From: Actinopolyspora erythraea | Lineage (GTDB): Bacteria; Actinomycetota; Actinomycetes; Mycobacteriales; Pseudonocardiaceae | Length of the DNA stretch: 64,000 nucleotides | NCBI RefSeq assembly: GCF_002263515.1 | Contig: NZ_CP022752.1 | Location: forward strand, 3,844,001 to 3,908,000 | Direction of reading: 5' to 3' | Shown: positions 26,552-35,038 of the stretch, one piece after another | Position numbering within the stretch: position 1 is the stretch's first letter | Layout of the letters: each line of letters starts with the position of its first letter | Notes under the pieces: model-generated | Told to the model about the DNA's origin: nothing | Database searches by the model: none | What the model saw: the letters and a program-made list of their open reading frames with translations, nothing else | Made by a program: the position numbers and the translations under genes

Positions 26552-26802
26552 ACCTCCGCCGGTCCCCGGCGTCCTTCCCGGCCGCGCTCCCGTCCCAGCC
26601 GCGCTCCGCGATCTCGCGAGAAATCGACGTGGACCGGGCCGAGCACCCCGGCGGTCTCCCCGTGAGGTTCGCGGGGGACCGAGGCGGCCCCGGGGCGGGG
26701 CTGACCCGGGTGTCCCGCCACCGTGTCGGGGCTGGTCGAGACACCCGGACCATGACGGACCGCGCCGAGGGCGGCGTATGTGGAGATTCGGAAGGGCAGG
26801 GC

Positions 26803-27249
26803 TCAAGAGCTCCGGAGCCGCCGCAGCCCGGCCAGCACCCGGCCCATGACGACCAGGTCCGGATGCTCGGCCACGCTGCCGGAGCCGACCTCGACACTCC
26901 CGTCCTCCCCGGCCCCGGCAGCAACCCCGGTACCGGGCGCGGTACCAGCCGCCGCACCTACATCGGCACCAGCGAACACCGGTGACGGCGCCACCGGCCG
27001 CGGCACCGCCGGGGCGAACAGGTGCGGACACCGGTCCGGATCAATCAACGGCCACCCGATCAGCTCCACGGTGGGCCGCTCCTCCCGGAAGTGGGGCTCC
27101 AACCGCAGCGCCGCCAACCTGCGTGCCGCCGGGCCATTGCCCCCGGCATGGCGCGGACGCGAGGCACCCCGCCGCGACCAGTACCGCAGCACCACTGCCA
27201 CCCCGGCCAGCACCAGCGCGGCCCCCACCGGACCCGCCGAACCCACCAT
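26803..27249 (-). CDS. small membrane-anchored protein, third gene of coupled operon
   Basis: 148 residues from ATG 27249 (two in-frame GTGs lie just upstream). An N-terminal hydrophobic helix (GPVGAALVLAGVAVVLRYW) is followed by a basic segment, a central part with FREERPTVELIGWPLIDPDRCPHLF and a Gly/Ala-rich low-complexity tail. TGATG overlap with the upstream gene indicates translational coupling. The family is not recognised. It is the last of three small genes divergent from the XRE/DUF397 genes. Confidence 0.6.
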   Translation of the reverse strand: MVGSAGPVGAALVLAGVAVVLRYWSRRGASRPRHAGGNGPAARRLAALRLEPHFREERPTVELIGWPLIDPDRCPHLFAPAVPRPVAPSPVFAGADVGAAAGTAPGTGVAAGAGEDGSVEVGSGSVAEHPDLVVMGRVLAGLRRLRSS

Positions 27250-27494
27250 CACCACGACGCCTCACCCCGCTCACCCAGCACACCCGCATCGACCACACCG
27301 TCCACGGCCCCACCGCCGAACGAGACCGCCGCCGCGTGCTCCCGCAGCAGACGCGCCACCCGCTCCAGCACCACCGCCGTCTCCGCGCACTGTCGCGCCG
27401 TGGCCCGACCACCGGCCAGGTCGTAGGCAACCTGGTCCAGCACCCACCGCTCGTGCTTGAGCACGATCGCCAGCTTCGCCCGATCACCGGTCAC
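27249..27494 (-). CDS. hypothetical helical protein, second gene of coupled operon
   Basis: 81 residues from GTG 27494, overlapping the stop of the preceding gene (GTGA). The sequence is rich in helix-forming residues (LKHERWVLDQVAYDLAGG, TAVVLERVARLLREHAA) and has no known motif. Coupling on both sides makes it likely to be real. Function unknown. Confidence 0.65.
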   Translation of the reverse strand: MTGDRAKLAIVLKHERWVLDQVAYDLAGGRATARQCAETAVVLERVARLLREHAAAVSFGGGAVDGVVDAGVLGERGEASW

Positions 27495-27748
27495 GACCGC
27501 ACCTCCGCCCCGGCACGCCGCTCGATCTCGGCCAACAGCTCCAGCCCGACGAGCTCCCGCGTCCGCTCGTCGCAGTCGCGGCACGTGCCCCACAACCAGG
27601 CCACCTCACCCGTCTCGGCCGAGACCTCGACGCCGCACAACGTCGAGACCACCACACCCTCCGGAAACTCCACCCCCGGCAGCGGCACCACGTCCCCACT
27701 CGCGTGCCGAACACCACCACCCGGCACCCACACGAACGGATGCGACAC
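27491..27748 (-). CDS. small putative zinc-binding protein, first gene of coupled operon
   Basis: 85 residues. It has a cysteine in STLCGVEVSAETGE and a pair in GTCRDCDERTR, a possible zinc-knuckle arrangement often annotated as zinc-finger protein in actinomycetes. It starts 148 bases from the divergent XRE gene. With the two following genes it forms a tightly overlapped three-gene unit of unknown role. Small proteins of this kind repeatedly accompany XRE/DUF397 regulators, so a developmental or regulatory link is possible (inference). Confidence 0.65.
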   Translation of the reverse strand: MSHPFVWVPGGGVRHASGDVVPLPGVEFPEGVVVSTLCGVEVSAETGEVAWLWGTCRDCDERTRELVGLELLAEIERRAGAEVRS

Positions 27749-27896
27749 GAGCGATCACTCCTCACTCCGATCAGCACCACACCGTTACCAGTGGTGCGTT
27801 TGGTTCTGTAACAGATTGTTCGAGGGCACCAATTTGCCGCAATGCCCTGATCAGGTGATCTTCAGGTCCAGAGCTCAGCTGGTTATGCTGTGGTGC

Positions 27897-28745
27897 ATGG
27901 CTGGTACCACCCCGAAAGCACGTGCGCTCGGCGCCGAGCTGCGTTCCGCGCGTGAAGCGGCGGGAATGGGTCTGCGGCAGTTGGCCGATCTGCTCGAAAC
28001 CTCGCACGCGACGGTGTCCCGCTGGGAAACCGGGCAGCGGGCACCGAAACCCGAGGACGTGACCGCCTACCTCGCCACCGTGGGTGGGACCGCCGAGCAG
28101 CGCGAACAACTGGCTGACCTGGCCAGAGACCCGGACGGCTCCCACTGGTTGTCCGTGGGAATGCCCGAGCAGCACCGGCAGCTGGCGACCCTGCTGGAGA
28201 TCGAGCGGGAGGCCAGCCGGATCACGACCGTCTCACCACTGCTCATCCCCGGCCTGCTTCAGACTGCCGACTACGCCCGAGCGATCATGACGACCGGCGG
28301 AGTCCCCGCCTCCGAGATCGACACCCGAGTCGCCGTACGGATCGGACGACACAACGCCATCGTGCGCAAGAACCCGGCGCACCTGCGTGCGTTCATCGGC
28401 GAAGGCGTGCTCAACCAGCTGATCGGCGACAGCGAGATCATGGTCGATCAGCTACGGGCGCTGCTCAAATACGCCGAACTCGACAACGTCGAACTGCGGG
28501 TGATCCCCACCAGATGCGGCTGGCATCCGGGACTCGAAGGCCCGTTCTCGCTGGCTGAATTCGAGGGGACCCGCTCCCCTGTCGTTCATCTGGAAAACCG
28601 GGTCTCGGCATTGTTCCTGCACGAAAGCGACGAAGTTCAAGCGTACCTGGATGCCCTGGACAGGGTACGCGAAGTCGCCATGAGCCCGGCCGAATCCGTG
28701 GGGCTTATCGGCGACGCCATCAACGAAACGGAGAGCACACAGTGA
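27897..28745 (+). CDS. XRE-family regulator with DUF5753 domain
   Basis: 282 residues. The N-terminal helix-turn-helix spans about residues 8-60 (MGLRQLADLLETSHATVSRWETGQR). The DUF5753 ligand/partner domain follows from about 95 (ISPLLIPGLLQTADYARA-like) to the end. ATG 27897 is used because homology begins there; a longer frame back to 26982 overlaps the opposite-strand operon. The stop overlaps the GTG of the first DUF397 gene, the classic two-gene unit of Streptomyces and relatives (WhiJ/BldB-type systems), where the small DUF397 protein works with the regulator. Confidence 0.92.
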   Translation: MAGTTPKARALGAELRSAREAAGMGLRQLADLLETSHATVSRWETGQRAPKPEDVTAYLATVGGTAEQREQLADLARDPDGSHWLSVGMPEQHRQLATLLEIEREASRITTVSPLLIPGLLQTADYARAIMTTGGVPASEIDTRVAVRIGRHNAIVRKNPAHLRAFIGEGVLNQLIGDSEIMVDQLRALLKYAELDNVELRVIPTRCGWHPGLEGPFSLAEFEGTRSPVVHLENRVSALFLHESDEVQAYLDALDRVREVAMSPAESVGLIGDAINETESTQ

Positions 28746-28930
28746 CCACGCCACACACCTGGCGCAAATCCAGTCGCAGCACGAACACCGACAACTGCGT
28801 CGAGGTCGGCCGGTTAGCCGACGGGGCGGCCGTCCGCGACACCAAGGACCGTACGGGTGGGCATATCACCACCACCCGAGCACAATGGGCAGCCTTCATC
28901 ACGGCCGTCAAAACCAACCGCTTCCACTGA
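28742..28930 (+). CDS. DUF397 protein (copy 1)
   Basis: 62 residues, GTG start overlapping the XRE stop. Family pattern: TWRKSSRS, CVEVGRLADGAAVRDTKDR, a central GG and AQWAAFI near the C terminus. It is the small partner of the XRE/DUF5753 regulator. Copy 2 lies 137 bases downstream with nearly the same sequence. Confidence 0.9.
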   Translation: MTTPHTWRKSSRSTNTDNCVEVGRLADGAAVRDTKDRTGGHITTTRAQWAAFITAVKTNRFH

Positions 28931-29067
28931 CCACGCGAAGTCCACGACGGCGCCCCCGGTAGCCACCCCGCCCCGGGGGCGCCACCAACTCCTCACGAAA
29001 TCGCCGGGCACCCGGCCGCAACCGTGGAGCTCACCGACGACGCCACCAACGAAACGGAGAGCACACA

Positions 29068-29256
29068 GTGACCACGCCACACACCTGGCGCAAAACCAGC
29101 CGAAGCTCCACCGGCAACGCTTGCGTCGAGGTCGGCCGGTTAGCCGACGGGGCGGCCATCCGCGACACCAAAAACCGCACGGGCGGACACCTCACCACCA
29201 CCCGAGCACAATGGGCAGCCTTCATCACCGCCCTCAAAACCGACCGCTTCGCCTGA
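29068..29256 (+). CDS. DUF397 protein (copy 2)
   Basis: 62 residues, close paralogue of the preceding gene. It keeps TWRKTSRS, CVEVGRLADGAAIRDTKNR and AQWAAFI. Its start region copies the XRE/DUF397 junction. It is followed by a strong terminator, so both copies are likely read from the XRE promoter. Confidence 0.88.
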   Translation: MTTPHTWRKTSRSSTGNACVEVGRLADGAAIRDTKNRTGGHLTTTRAQWAAFITALKTDRFA

Positions 29257-29269
29257 GATCAGCCGTTCA

Positions 29270-29309
29270 GACCGTCCCGGAAAGCGCGCGTGCACCGGGA
29301 CGGTCTTTT
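29270..29309 (+). terminator. rho-independent terminator of the XRE/DUF397 unit
   Basis: Perfect 11-bp stem (29270-29280 with 29295-29305, 14-nt loop) followed by TTTT, 14 bases behind DUF397 copy 2. Confidence 0.8.
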
Positions 29310-29796
29310 CGCTCGGCCGCGTTTTGACCGGGAAGAGGGTCTTCCGCAACGGGTTCGTCCGCTGGAGAGCATCCGTTGTCGGTCGGCGGCGCTACCGTCA
29401 CGCCGTGCGACAGCTCCCCGCTTTGCCAGGATCCACACGCGGACCGAACGAGCCGTCAGCGACGCCCGGGACGTCGCCCGCGACGACGGAGGCGAGGATC
29501 CCGGGACTGCCCCAGAGCAGGATGAGACGCTCCACCGCGCGCGGCGCGCCCTCTCCGAAGCAGCAGCCACCCCGCAGGGGGCCGCGCGGTGACCGTCCTT
29601 CCTGTCGACGTGTCACCGGAAACGCGCGGGGAGTGGACATCGGGACCAACAGCGAGTTCGGCGTCAGGCATGCCACACGACCGCCGGTCCTCGGCTGTCT
29701 CTCCCGCGATCACCATCGGCGGGCACCGCCGACGACCACGCCAGCGGCAGGCAAGCCACACCCCTCACGCACGCCGAGACGGAAAAGGCAGGCACC
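29310..29796. other. gene-free stretch before the deaminase toxin gene
   Basis: About 490 bases without a convincing gene. Open frames on both strands have no ribosome-binding site and no recognisable domain. The 3' part should contain the toxin promoter. Confidence 0.55.
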
Positions 29797-30618
29797 GTGA
29801 GCAGCCTCCAGAAGCTCGGCGAACAGCTGGCCCTGGTACTGGCCAAACTCGCCGAAGGCCAGACCGCTCTCGTCCACGCCCGCCACCGCATCGGCGAAAG
29901 TGGCCAGGCCCTGGCCGCCGTCGTCGACGATGACACCCACCCCGACCTGTCGTCCGGCATCTCGGCCTACCGCGAGGCCTGGTCCACGACGACCGAGGCC
30001 GGCAAAGCGCTCGGTTCGGTCGACAAGGTCATCCGCACCTACATGACCAGCATCGGCGCCCCCGGAGCCGAGACCGCCGGAATTCCTGACGAGGATGAGG
30101 CGAGCCCACCGATGGTCGCCACACCATCGTCGGAGAACACAGCGCGGCCCGACCAGTCGCACGAATTCACCCCCGAGTTCGGCAGCCCCGAATGGCTCGC
30201 CGCTGTCGGTAGGCGCATCCCGCCCTCGAACAACTACAGCCCGACCCGGGCCATCGCCTTCGATGATCACGGCAACGAGATCATGTCACTATCAAGCTCT
30301 ACCGAGCAGGAACTCGGTGACGCTGCCCAGGACTTCTTGACCAAGTCCAAGCAGTTCCCTCCGGTTTCCCCACCGGGCAGCAAGATCGACAGCACCGATC
30401 ACGCCGAGACGAAGCTGGCCATGTGGCTGCGTCAGCAGCGAGAACGCGGAAGCACCATCACGCACATGACCGTCGTCATCAATCACCCCTACGTCTGCGG
30501 GCCACCGCTGGGATGCCAACGTGCCGTGCGGGCGCTGCTGCCCCGAGAGGTCACCATGACTGTCGTCTCCGCCGTCTCTCAGCGAGAATGGCCGTTGAAG
30601 GGAGTAGCCCCACAATGA
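29797..30618 (+). CDS. SCP1.201/DddA-like nucleic-acid deaminase toxin
   Basis: 273 residues. The N-terminal 90 residues are mostly helical (GEQLALVLAKLAEGQTALVHARHRI), resembling the short trafficking region of actinobacterial secreted toxins. A Pro/Ser-rich linker leads to a C-terminal deaminase. There DHAETKLAMWLRQQ supplies the zinc-binding His (about 202) and catalytic Glu (204), and the two zinc cysteines lie in YVCGPPLGC (234 and 240). That Cx5C spacing occurs in SCP1.201-like members; DddA has CxxC. The tail LLPREVTMTVVS also fits. Its stop overlaps the start of an Imm1 gene. Expected activity is cytosine deamination of DNA in a competitor cell; the target nucleic acid is not proven by sequence. 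Confidence 0.82.
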   Translation: MSSLQKLGEQLALVLAKLAEGQTALVHARHRIGESGQALAAVVDDDTHPDLSSGISAYREAWSTTTEAGKALGSVDKVIRTYMTSIGAPGAETAGIPDEDEASPPMVATPSSENTARPDQSHEFTPEFGSPEWLAAVGRRIPPSNNYSPTRAIAFDDHGNEIMSLSSSTEQELGDAAQDFLTKSKQFPPVSPPGSKIDSTDHAETKLAMWLRQQRERGSTITHMTVVINHPYVCGPPLGCQRAVRALLPREVTMTVVSAVSQREWPLKGVAPQ

Positions 30619-31157
30619 TCTTGAACGCGGTGATCCACGGGACCTATCACTACGGTGAGTCCCCCCAGCAGGTCGAAGCGCTGATCAACAAGGTCCTGTA
30701 CGACCTGGACCCGGGTACCCCGTGGGAAGCGATGGCCCCCGGCGAAGATGCCTACTTCAGCTTCGCCACCGCTCGTCACGATGCGGATACCTTCGACTGG
30801 TGGCCGGACAACTACCTGCAGATCGCGACGAACCCACGTACCGGCTTCGGCGCGCTGACCTGGACACACACCGAAGAGCGCCAAGTGGCCGACTCCCTTT
30901 ACGGCCACCGGTGGGTCTCGGTCAACCCGCGCCCTCCCCGGGACCCGGCAGTCATCGGTGACCCGGGATACCCACGCTGGTTCCACCCCGCCTACACCAT
31001 TCCACTCGACCGCGTGGAAGCCGCGATCCGCGAGTTCTGCCGCCGTGGAACAGGTGACCGGCCCGAATGCATCCTGTGGTCCTCGGACGGTGACGATCTC
31101 GACCGGTTGTACGTAGACGCACACCAATACCGAGCCATGCTGCGCAACGCCGCATAG
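30615..31157 (+). CDS. Imm1-family immunity protein
   Basis: 180 residues from ATG 30615, overlapping the toxin stop (ATGA). The YDLDPGTPW motif, the DNYLQIATNPRTGFGALTW strand pair and HPAYTIPLDRVEAAIREFC match Imm1, the family usually found next to SCP1.201-like deaminases. It should bind and block the upstream deaminase in the producing cell. The overlap ensures synthesis together with the toxin. Confidence 0.85.
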   Translation: MILNAVIHGTYHYGESPQQVEALINKVLYDLDPGTPWEAMAPGEDAYFSFATARHDADTFDWWPDNYLQIATNPRTGFGALTWTHTEERQVADSLYGHRWVSVNPRPPRDPAVIGDPGYPRWFHPAYTIPLDRVEAAIREFCRRGTGDRPECILWSSDGDDLDRLYVDAHQYRAMLRNAA

Positions 31158-31207
31158 CACCCGATGTGCTTGGCAGCGGTGATCAGCCGCTTCCTACCTG
31201 GATCGGC

Positions 31208-31332
31208 GCGTGCGCCGAGCTCACGGCGCGCCCGTCCGCCACACCAAAAACCGCACGGGCGGGCACCACACCACCACCCGAGCACAGTGGATGGCCTTCA
31301 TCGCCGCCCTCGAAACCAACCGCTTCCACTGA
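31208..31332 (+). pseudogene. 5'-truncated DUF397 remnant (copy 3)
   Basis: Reading in the frame ending at TGA 31330-31332 gives GAPVRHTKNRTGGHHTTTR and AQWMAFIAALETNRFH, matching the last 35-40 residues of the two DUF397 genes. The N-terminal half, start codon and ribosome-binding site are absent. The remnant lies 51 bases behind the Imm1 gene, so the toxin-immunity pair is bracketed by DUF397 sequences. Confidence 0.8.
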
Positions 31333-31400
31333 CCACGAGCTCCCTACGGTGGTGCCCCGGTGCCCGTTCAAGCGCCAGGGCCTCGCCCCCGAGGGCGCCG

Positions 31401-32453
31401 TCAACTCCTCGCGAAATCACCGGGCACCGGGCTCCCGGCCTCCTCCCAGAGCCGGGCGGTGATCCGCGCCGCCGGGTCATCACCCGCCTCGCGGTAGCCG
31501 GTCCCCGCCCACAGCGCCAGCCCGTCCTGGTCGGCCTGCGCGGCGGCAGCGGCGCGCAGCGGCTTGGTGAGCTGGTTGACCTCCGGGTAGGCGGCCGGGG
31601 CGGTGGCGTCGTGCTCGTCGATGAACCGGTTGCGCAACCCGCGCGCGTTCCTGCCCGAGAACGCCCTGGTCACGGCGGTCTCGGTGAAGCGCGGATCGAT
31701 CAGCGCGTCCTTGTGCGCGCCGTTCGTCCCTGCCTCGGGGCAGCGCAGGTAGGCGGTGCCCAGCTGCACCGCCGTGGCCCCCGCCCGCAGCGCGTTGGCG
31801 ATGTCGGTGCCGTCGGAGATCCCACCGGCCGCGAGCAGCGGCAGCTCGGTATCCGCGCGCACCCGGACGAGCAGTTCGAGGGTGCTCACCTCGTCGTCCG
31901 GGGTGTCCACGTGGAAGGTCGCACGGTGGCCACCGGCCTCGCTGCCCTGCACCGTGAGGGTGTCGGCCCCGTTGTGCTCGGCCCGCCGGGCCTCCTCCAC
32001 CGTGGTCACGCTCGCCACCACGTGCGTGCCCACCCGGTGCAGCCGCTCCACCGCCGCCGGGGACGGCGCACCGAACGTGAAGGAGACGATCGGCACCGGT
32101 TCGCGTTCCAACAGGTCGAGCTTCTCCTCGAACCGGTCGCGGTCGGACGGGTCGGGCTGCGGCAGCTTCGCGGCGTAGCGCTCGGCCTCACCGCGCAGTT
32201 CCTCCAGGTAGGCGGCCACCGCCTCGCCCCGGTCGGACGGCTCCCCCGGCACGAACAGGTTGACGCCGAAGACCGGGACGTCGCCGCGCAGCCGTTCGAT
32301 CTGCTCCCGCAGGGTTTCCGGGGACTTGTAGCCCGCCGCCAGGAAACCGGTGCCGCCGGCTTCGGCGACGGCGGCCACCAGTTCCGGGGTGGACGGGCCG
32401 CCCGCCATCGGCGCGGCGATCACTGGGATCCGTAGCTCGGAGAAGGCGAACAC
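31401..32453 (-). CDS. nitronate monooxygenase (2-nitropropane dioxygenase family)
   Basis: 350 residues from GTG 32453 (AGGAG upstream). TIM-barrel FMN enzyme: IPVIAAPMAGGPSTPELVAAV at the N terminus, VQGSEAGGHRATF for the catalytic His region and LLAAGGISDGTDIANALRAGATAVQLGTAYL for the phosphate-binding strand. It oxidises propionate-3-nitronate and similar toxic nitronates with oxygen. It stands alone and a longer open frame upstream is not used. The 496 bases upstream (to 32949) hold only promoter regions. Confidence 0.9.
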   Translation of the reverse strand: MFAFSELRIPVIAAPMAGGPSTPELVAAVAEAGGTGFLAAGYKSPETLREQIERLRGDVPVFGVNLFVPGEPSDRGEAVAAYLEELRGEAERYAAKLPQPDPSDRDRFEEKLDLLEREPVPIVSFTFGAPSPAAVERLHRVGTHVVASVTTVEEARRAEHNGADTLTVQGSEAGGHRATFHVDTPDDEVSTLELLVRVRADTELPLLAAGGISDGTDIANALRAGATAVQLGTAYLRCPEAGTNGAHKDALIDPRFTETAVTRAFSGRNARGLRNRFIDEHDATAPAAYPEVNQLTKPLRAAAAAQADQDGLALWAGTGYREAGDDPAARITARLWEEAGSPVPGDFARS

Positions 32454-32949
32454 CGCGTGCGCTCCTGGTCTTCGAGGGTGATCGTGTGCCGGCCCGCCCG
32501 AGGCGGACCGCTTCCGGGCGAGAGCGCTACCCGACGAGTCGTGATAACCACCGTGCGTCCCGGCGAGATCCACGGTCACAAAGCCGCATCCGCCGCGCAA
32601 CAGCGGAGCGGATGAAATCCGGCACAGGACCCCGAACCGATGATTCGTCAACCGACTCGGGGTGAAATCACGGCATCGAGCGAGGGACGAACCGGAAAAA
32701 TCCGTGGTTACCGCCGCCGCGTCGGACTAGGGTAGGCCACGACGAGGTGGCACCGCGAAGCCGCGACCGCGTTCCGGCGCGGGCACGCCGAATCCACCAC
32801 TCACGCGATCGGGGTTGCCCGTACGGACGACCCCGGCTCCGGCGAGGAAGGAACGCGTGGCGCGGGCCGCTACCCGATATCGGTCCTCCCGGCGCGGGAG
32901 CCCGCGGCAGGTTCCACCGACCCGATCACTTCCACGAGGACGTCCATCA
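32454..32949. other. divergent intergenic region, no gene seen
   Basis: Lies between the nitronate monooxygenase and DUF4291 genes. Open frames extend the two neighbours in frame but lack family similarity and ribosome-binding sites. Confidence 0.55.
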
Positions 32950-33537
32950 TTGACCAGAACCGTGCGAGCCGAGTTCGACGAGCGGACCATCACCGTCTAC
33001 CAGGCCTACCGCCCGGAGATCGCCGAGGCGGCGCTGCGGGCGGGCACGTTCGTCGCGCCGTTCAAGCGCGACCGCATGACCTGGATCAAGCCCTCGCTGC
33101 TTTGGATGATGCATCGCTGCGGCTTCGGCACCAAGCCCGACCAGGAGCGGGTGCTGGCCGTGCGGCTGCGGCGGGAAGGCTTCGAGTGGGCACTGGCCCA
33201 CTCCTGCGCGAGCTCGTTCGACCCGAGGCGCTACCGCGACCACGAGCACTGGCGCGCCCGCCTGGCCGAGAGCCCGGTGCGGGTGCAGTGGGACCCCGAA
33301 CGCGACACCGCCATGCGCCCCACCGAGCGGCGGGCGATCCAGGTGGGATTGGGCGGTGACGCGGTGCGGCGTTACGTGGACGAGTGGATCGTCGCGGTGC
33401 ACGACCGCACCGACCTGGCGGGCGAGCTCCACCGGCACCACCGGGAGGGTGATCACGAGGCGATGCGGCGCCTGCTGCCCGCCGAGCGGGAGTACCCGCT
33501 GCCGGAACGGATCCGCACCGTCATCGGCGCCGACTGA
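32950..33537 (+). CDS. DUF4291 family protein
   Basis: About 195 residues. Conserved blocks YQAYRPEIAEAALRAGTF, DRMTWIKPSLLWMMHRCGF, VQWDPERD and RRAIQVGLGGDAVRRYV are those of DUF4291, a widespread single-domain family without established function. The start is uncertain: TTG 32950 has GAGGACG upstream, and GTG 32959 is an alternative. It stands alone and convergent with the GH16 gene. Confidence 0.85.
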   Translation: MTRTVRAEFDERTITVYQAYRPEIAEAALRAGTFVAPFKRDRMTWIKPSLLWMMHRCGFGTKPDQERVLAVRLRREGFEWALAHSCASSFDPRRYRDHEHWRARLAESPVRVQWDPERDTAMRPTERRAIQVGLGGDAVRRYVDEWIVAVHDRTDLAGELHRHHREGDHEAMRRLLPAEREYPLPERIRTVIGAD

Positions 33538-33696
33538 GCGCGGGGGCTCGCTCGGAGTCCTGGGACGACCGATCGGGGGTGCCACCTCGCGCGGTGGGAG
33601 GTTCCCCGGGCCGAGCACTGGGCCGCTCGGGGCGGGGACCACGAGGAACGGCCCGCACGGCCGGGAGAGGAGCTCCCGACCGCGCGGTGGGATGGC

Positions 33697-34608
33697 TCAC
33701 TGGGAGACCCTGACCCAGTCGATCAGGTAGCGCGAGCTGCCCGAGGCGACCTTGTCCACCGTGGACTGCGGGATTCCCGGGTAGGGCTGGGTGACCCCGT
33801 TGACGCCCTGCGGGTAGGTGCCGCCGAGCGCGAAGTTGAGGATCATGTACTGCGGGTCGTCGTAGACCCAGGTCCAGCCGTTCCGCTCGATCTCGGCCTT
33901 GGTGATGCGGTAGATCTGCCTGTCGTCGACGAAGAAGGTGAACCCGCCGTTCCACCAGTCGGCGCGGTAGGTGTGCCAGCCGCCCGGGTCGCCGCCGGGG
34001 AAGGACTGGCTGGCGTTGACCGGGGTGTCGCCGTGATACTCGGGGCCGTGCAGCGCGACGCTGGTCCACGGCTCACCGACGTTCTCCATCACGTCGACCT
34101 CACCGTTGGTGGGCCAGGGCTCGCCCTCGTCGATCTTCGCGCCCAACGACCACCAGGCCGGCCACAGCCCGGCAGCGCCGGCGTTCTCCGGCAGCTTGAT
34201 GCGGGCCTCGTACCTGCCGTAGGTGAACTCGAAGCGGTCCTGCGTGCTCACCCGGCCGGAGATGAAGTCGTAGCCGCGGCCGTCCGGGGCCTGGAAACCG
34301 GGCCGGTAGCGGGGGTGCAGCGCGAGCGCGCCGCCGCTGGCACCGGCGACGTTCTGGTCGATGTAGATGGTCTCCGGGGAGTCCACGTAGGCCTGCTGCT
34401 CGTTGTTGACCGTGCCGAAGTTCTCGCCGGTCCTGAGCACCTTCCACTTGGAGCGGTCGAGGTTGTCGCCGGAGAAGTCGTCGAAGAAGGTCACCGCGGA
34501 AGTGCCCGCCGAGTTGGCCGGGCTGGCGGCGCTGGTGGCTGATGCCGACAGCAGGGCGGTCAGTGCCAGGGCGGCGCCACCGAGCAGTCGCTTCCTTCGT
34601 CCACGCAT
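33697..34608 (-). CDS. secreted glycoside hydrolase family 16 (beta-glucanase)
   Basis: 303 residues from ATG 34608 with GAGGAGA upstream. Sec signal: RGRRKRLL, a hydrophobic core and an Ala-rich cleavage region near residue 28. The catalytic motif is GEVDVMENVG (nucleophile and acid/base glutamates in ExDxxE). WWSLGAKIDEGEPWPTNG and the C-terminal DWVRVSQ also match family 16. Expected to hydrolyse beta-1,3 or mixed-linkage glucans outside the cell, for example fungal wall laminarin. No binding module. Confidence 0.93.
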   Translation of the reverse strand: MRGRRKRLLGGAALALTALLSASATSAASPANSAGTSAVTFFDDFSGDNLDRSKWKVLRTGENFGTVNNEQQAYVDSPETIYIDQNVAGASGGALALHPRYRPGFQAPDGRGYDFISGRVSTQDRFEFTYGRYEARIKLPENAGAAGLWPAWWSLGAKIDEGEPWPTNGEVDVMENVGEPWTSVALHGPEYHGDTPVNASQSFPGGDPGGWHTYRADWWNGGFTFFVDDRQIYRITKAEIERNGWTWVYDDPQYMILNFALGGTYPQGVNGVTQPYPGIPQSTVDKVASGSSRYLIDWVRVSQ

Positions 34609-35038
34609 CGAAACTCTCCTCGCTGGGGGTGACGGAGCGGGTGCACCCGAACATCGATGCTGGTGGGGAGTTGTTGAACGGTAAAGACGGTATCGATCAA
34701 GTAACACGAAGTTGCGCCGGAAGGCCGATCGGACGGCGACGTTCGGGCGTGCTCACGGGAGCAGGAACGAGCGAGTGTGAGAACTTGACGTTCTTTCGTG
34801 AAACGCTACGAGCACAGAAGTTCGAGTCGCGGCTGAATTCGTCCATCTCCTCGGGGAAGCTTCTGGAGAGTCTCTCCGGGCGTCCGAAAGCCGAAGCTCC
34901 CGACGTGGTGTTCGACCAAGCTGTGTTGCCGCACACGCTCCAACGAACATCTCCGCAAAGAAGATTTTACCAACCAACCGAGCAGAAGCTGTTCAGCGTT
35001 CGAAAGAAGGTGCTGGAACACCCACTTGGCATTCTCCG
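34609..35038. other. 430-base stretch without a gene, start of lower-GC region
   Basis: Contains the GH16 promoter on its left. The right part is noticeably less GC-rich than the surroundings, and short minus-strand frames here have no recognised domain. It is the left edge of the toxin-immunity island. Confidence 0.5.

Larger units (their letters stand above)
28713..29256 (+). repeat. tandem duplication of XRE tail plus DUF397
   Basis: The segment 28713-28930 is repeated at 29039-29256, offset 326 bases. The second copy repeats not only the DUF397 gene but also the last codons of the XRE gene and the overlap region (caacgaaacggagagcacac at 28721 and 29047), so the duplication took the 3' end of XRE along. 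A third, broken copy is at 31208-31332. Confidence 0.85.

Noticed and set aside
26982..27896. A long N-terminal extension of the XRE regulator
   Set aside because: The in-frame extension overlaps three coupled opposite-strand genes and has low-complexity Pro/Thr/Arg sequence; homology starts at ATG 27897.
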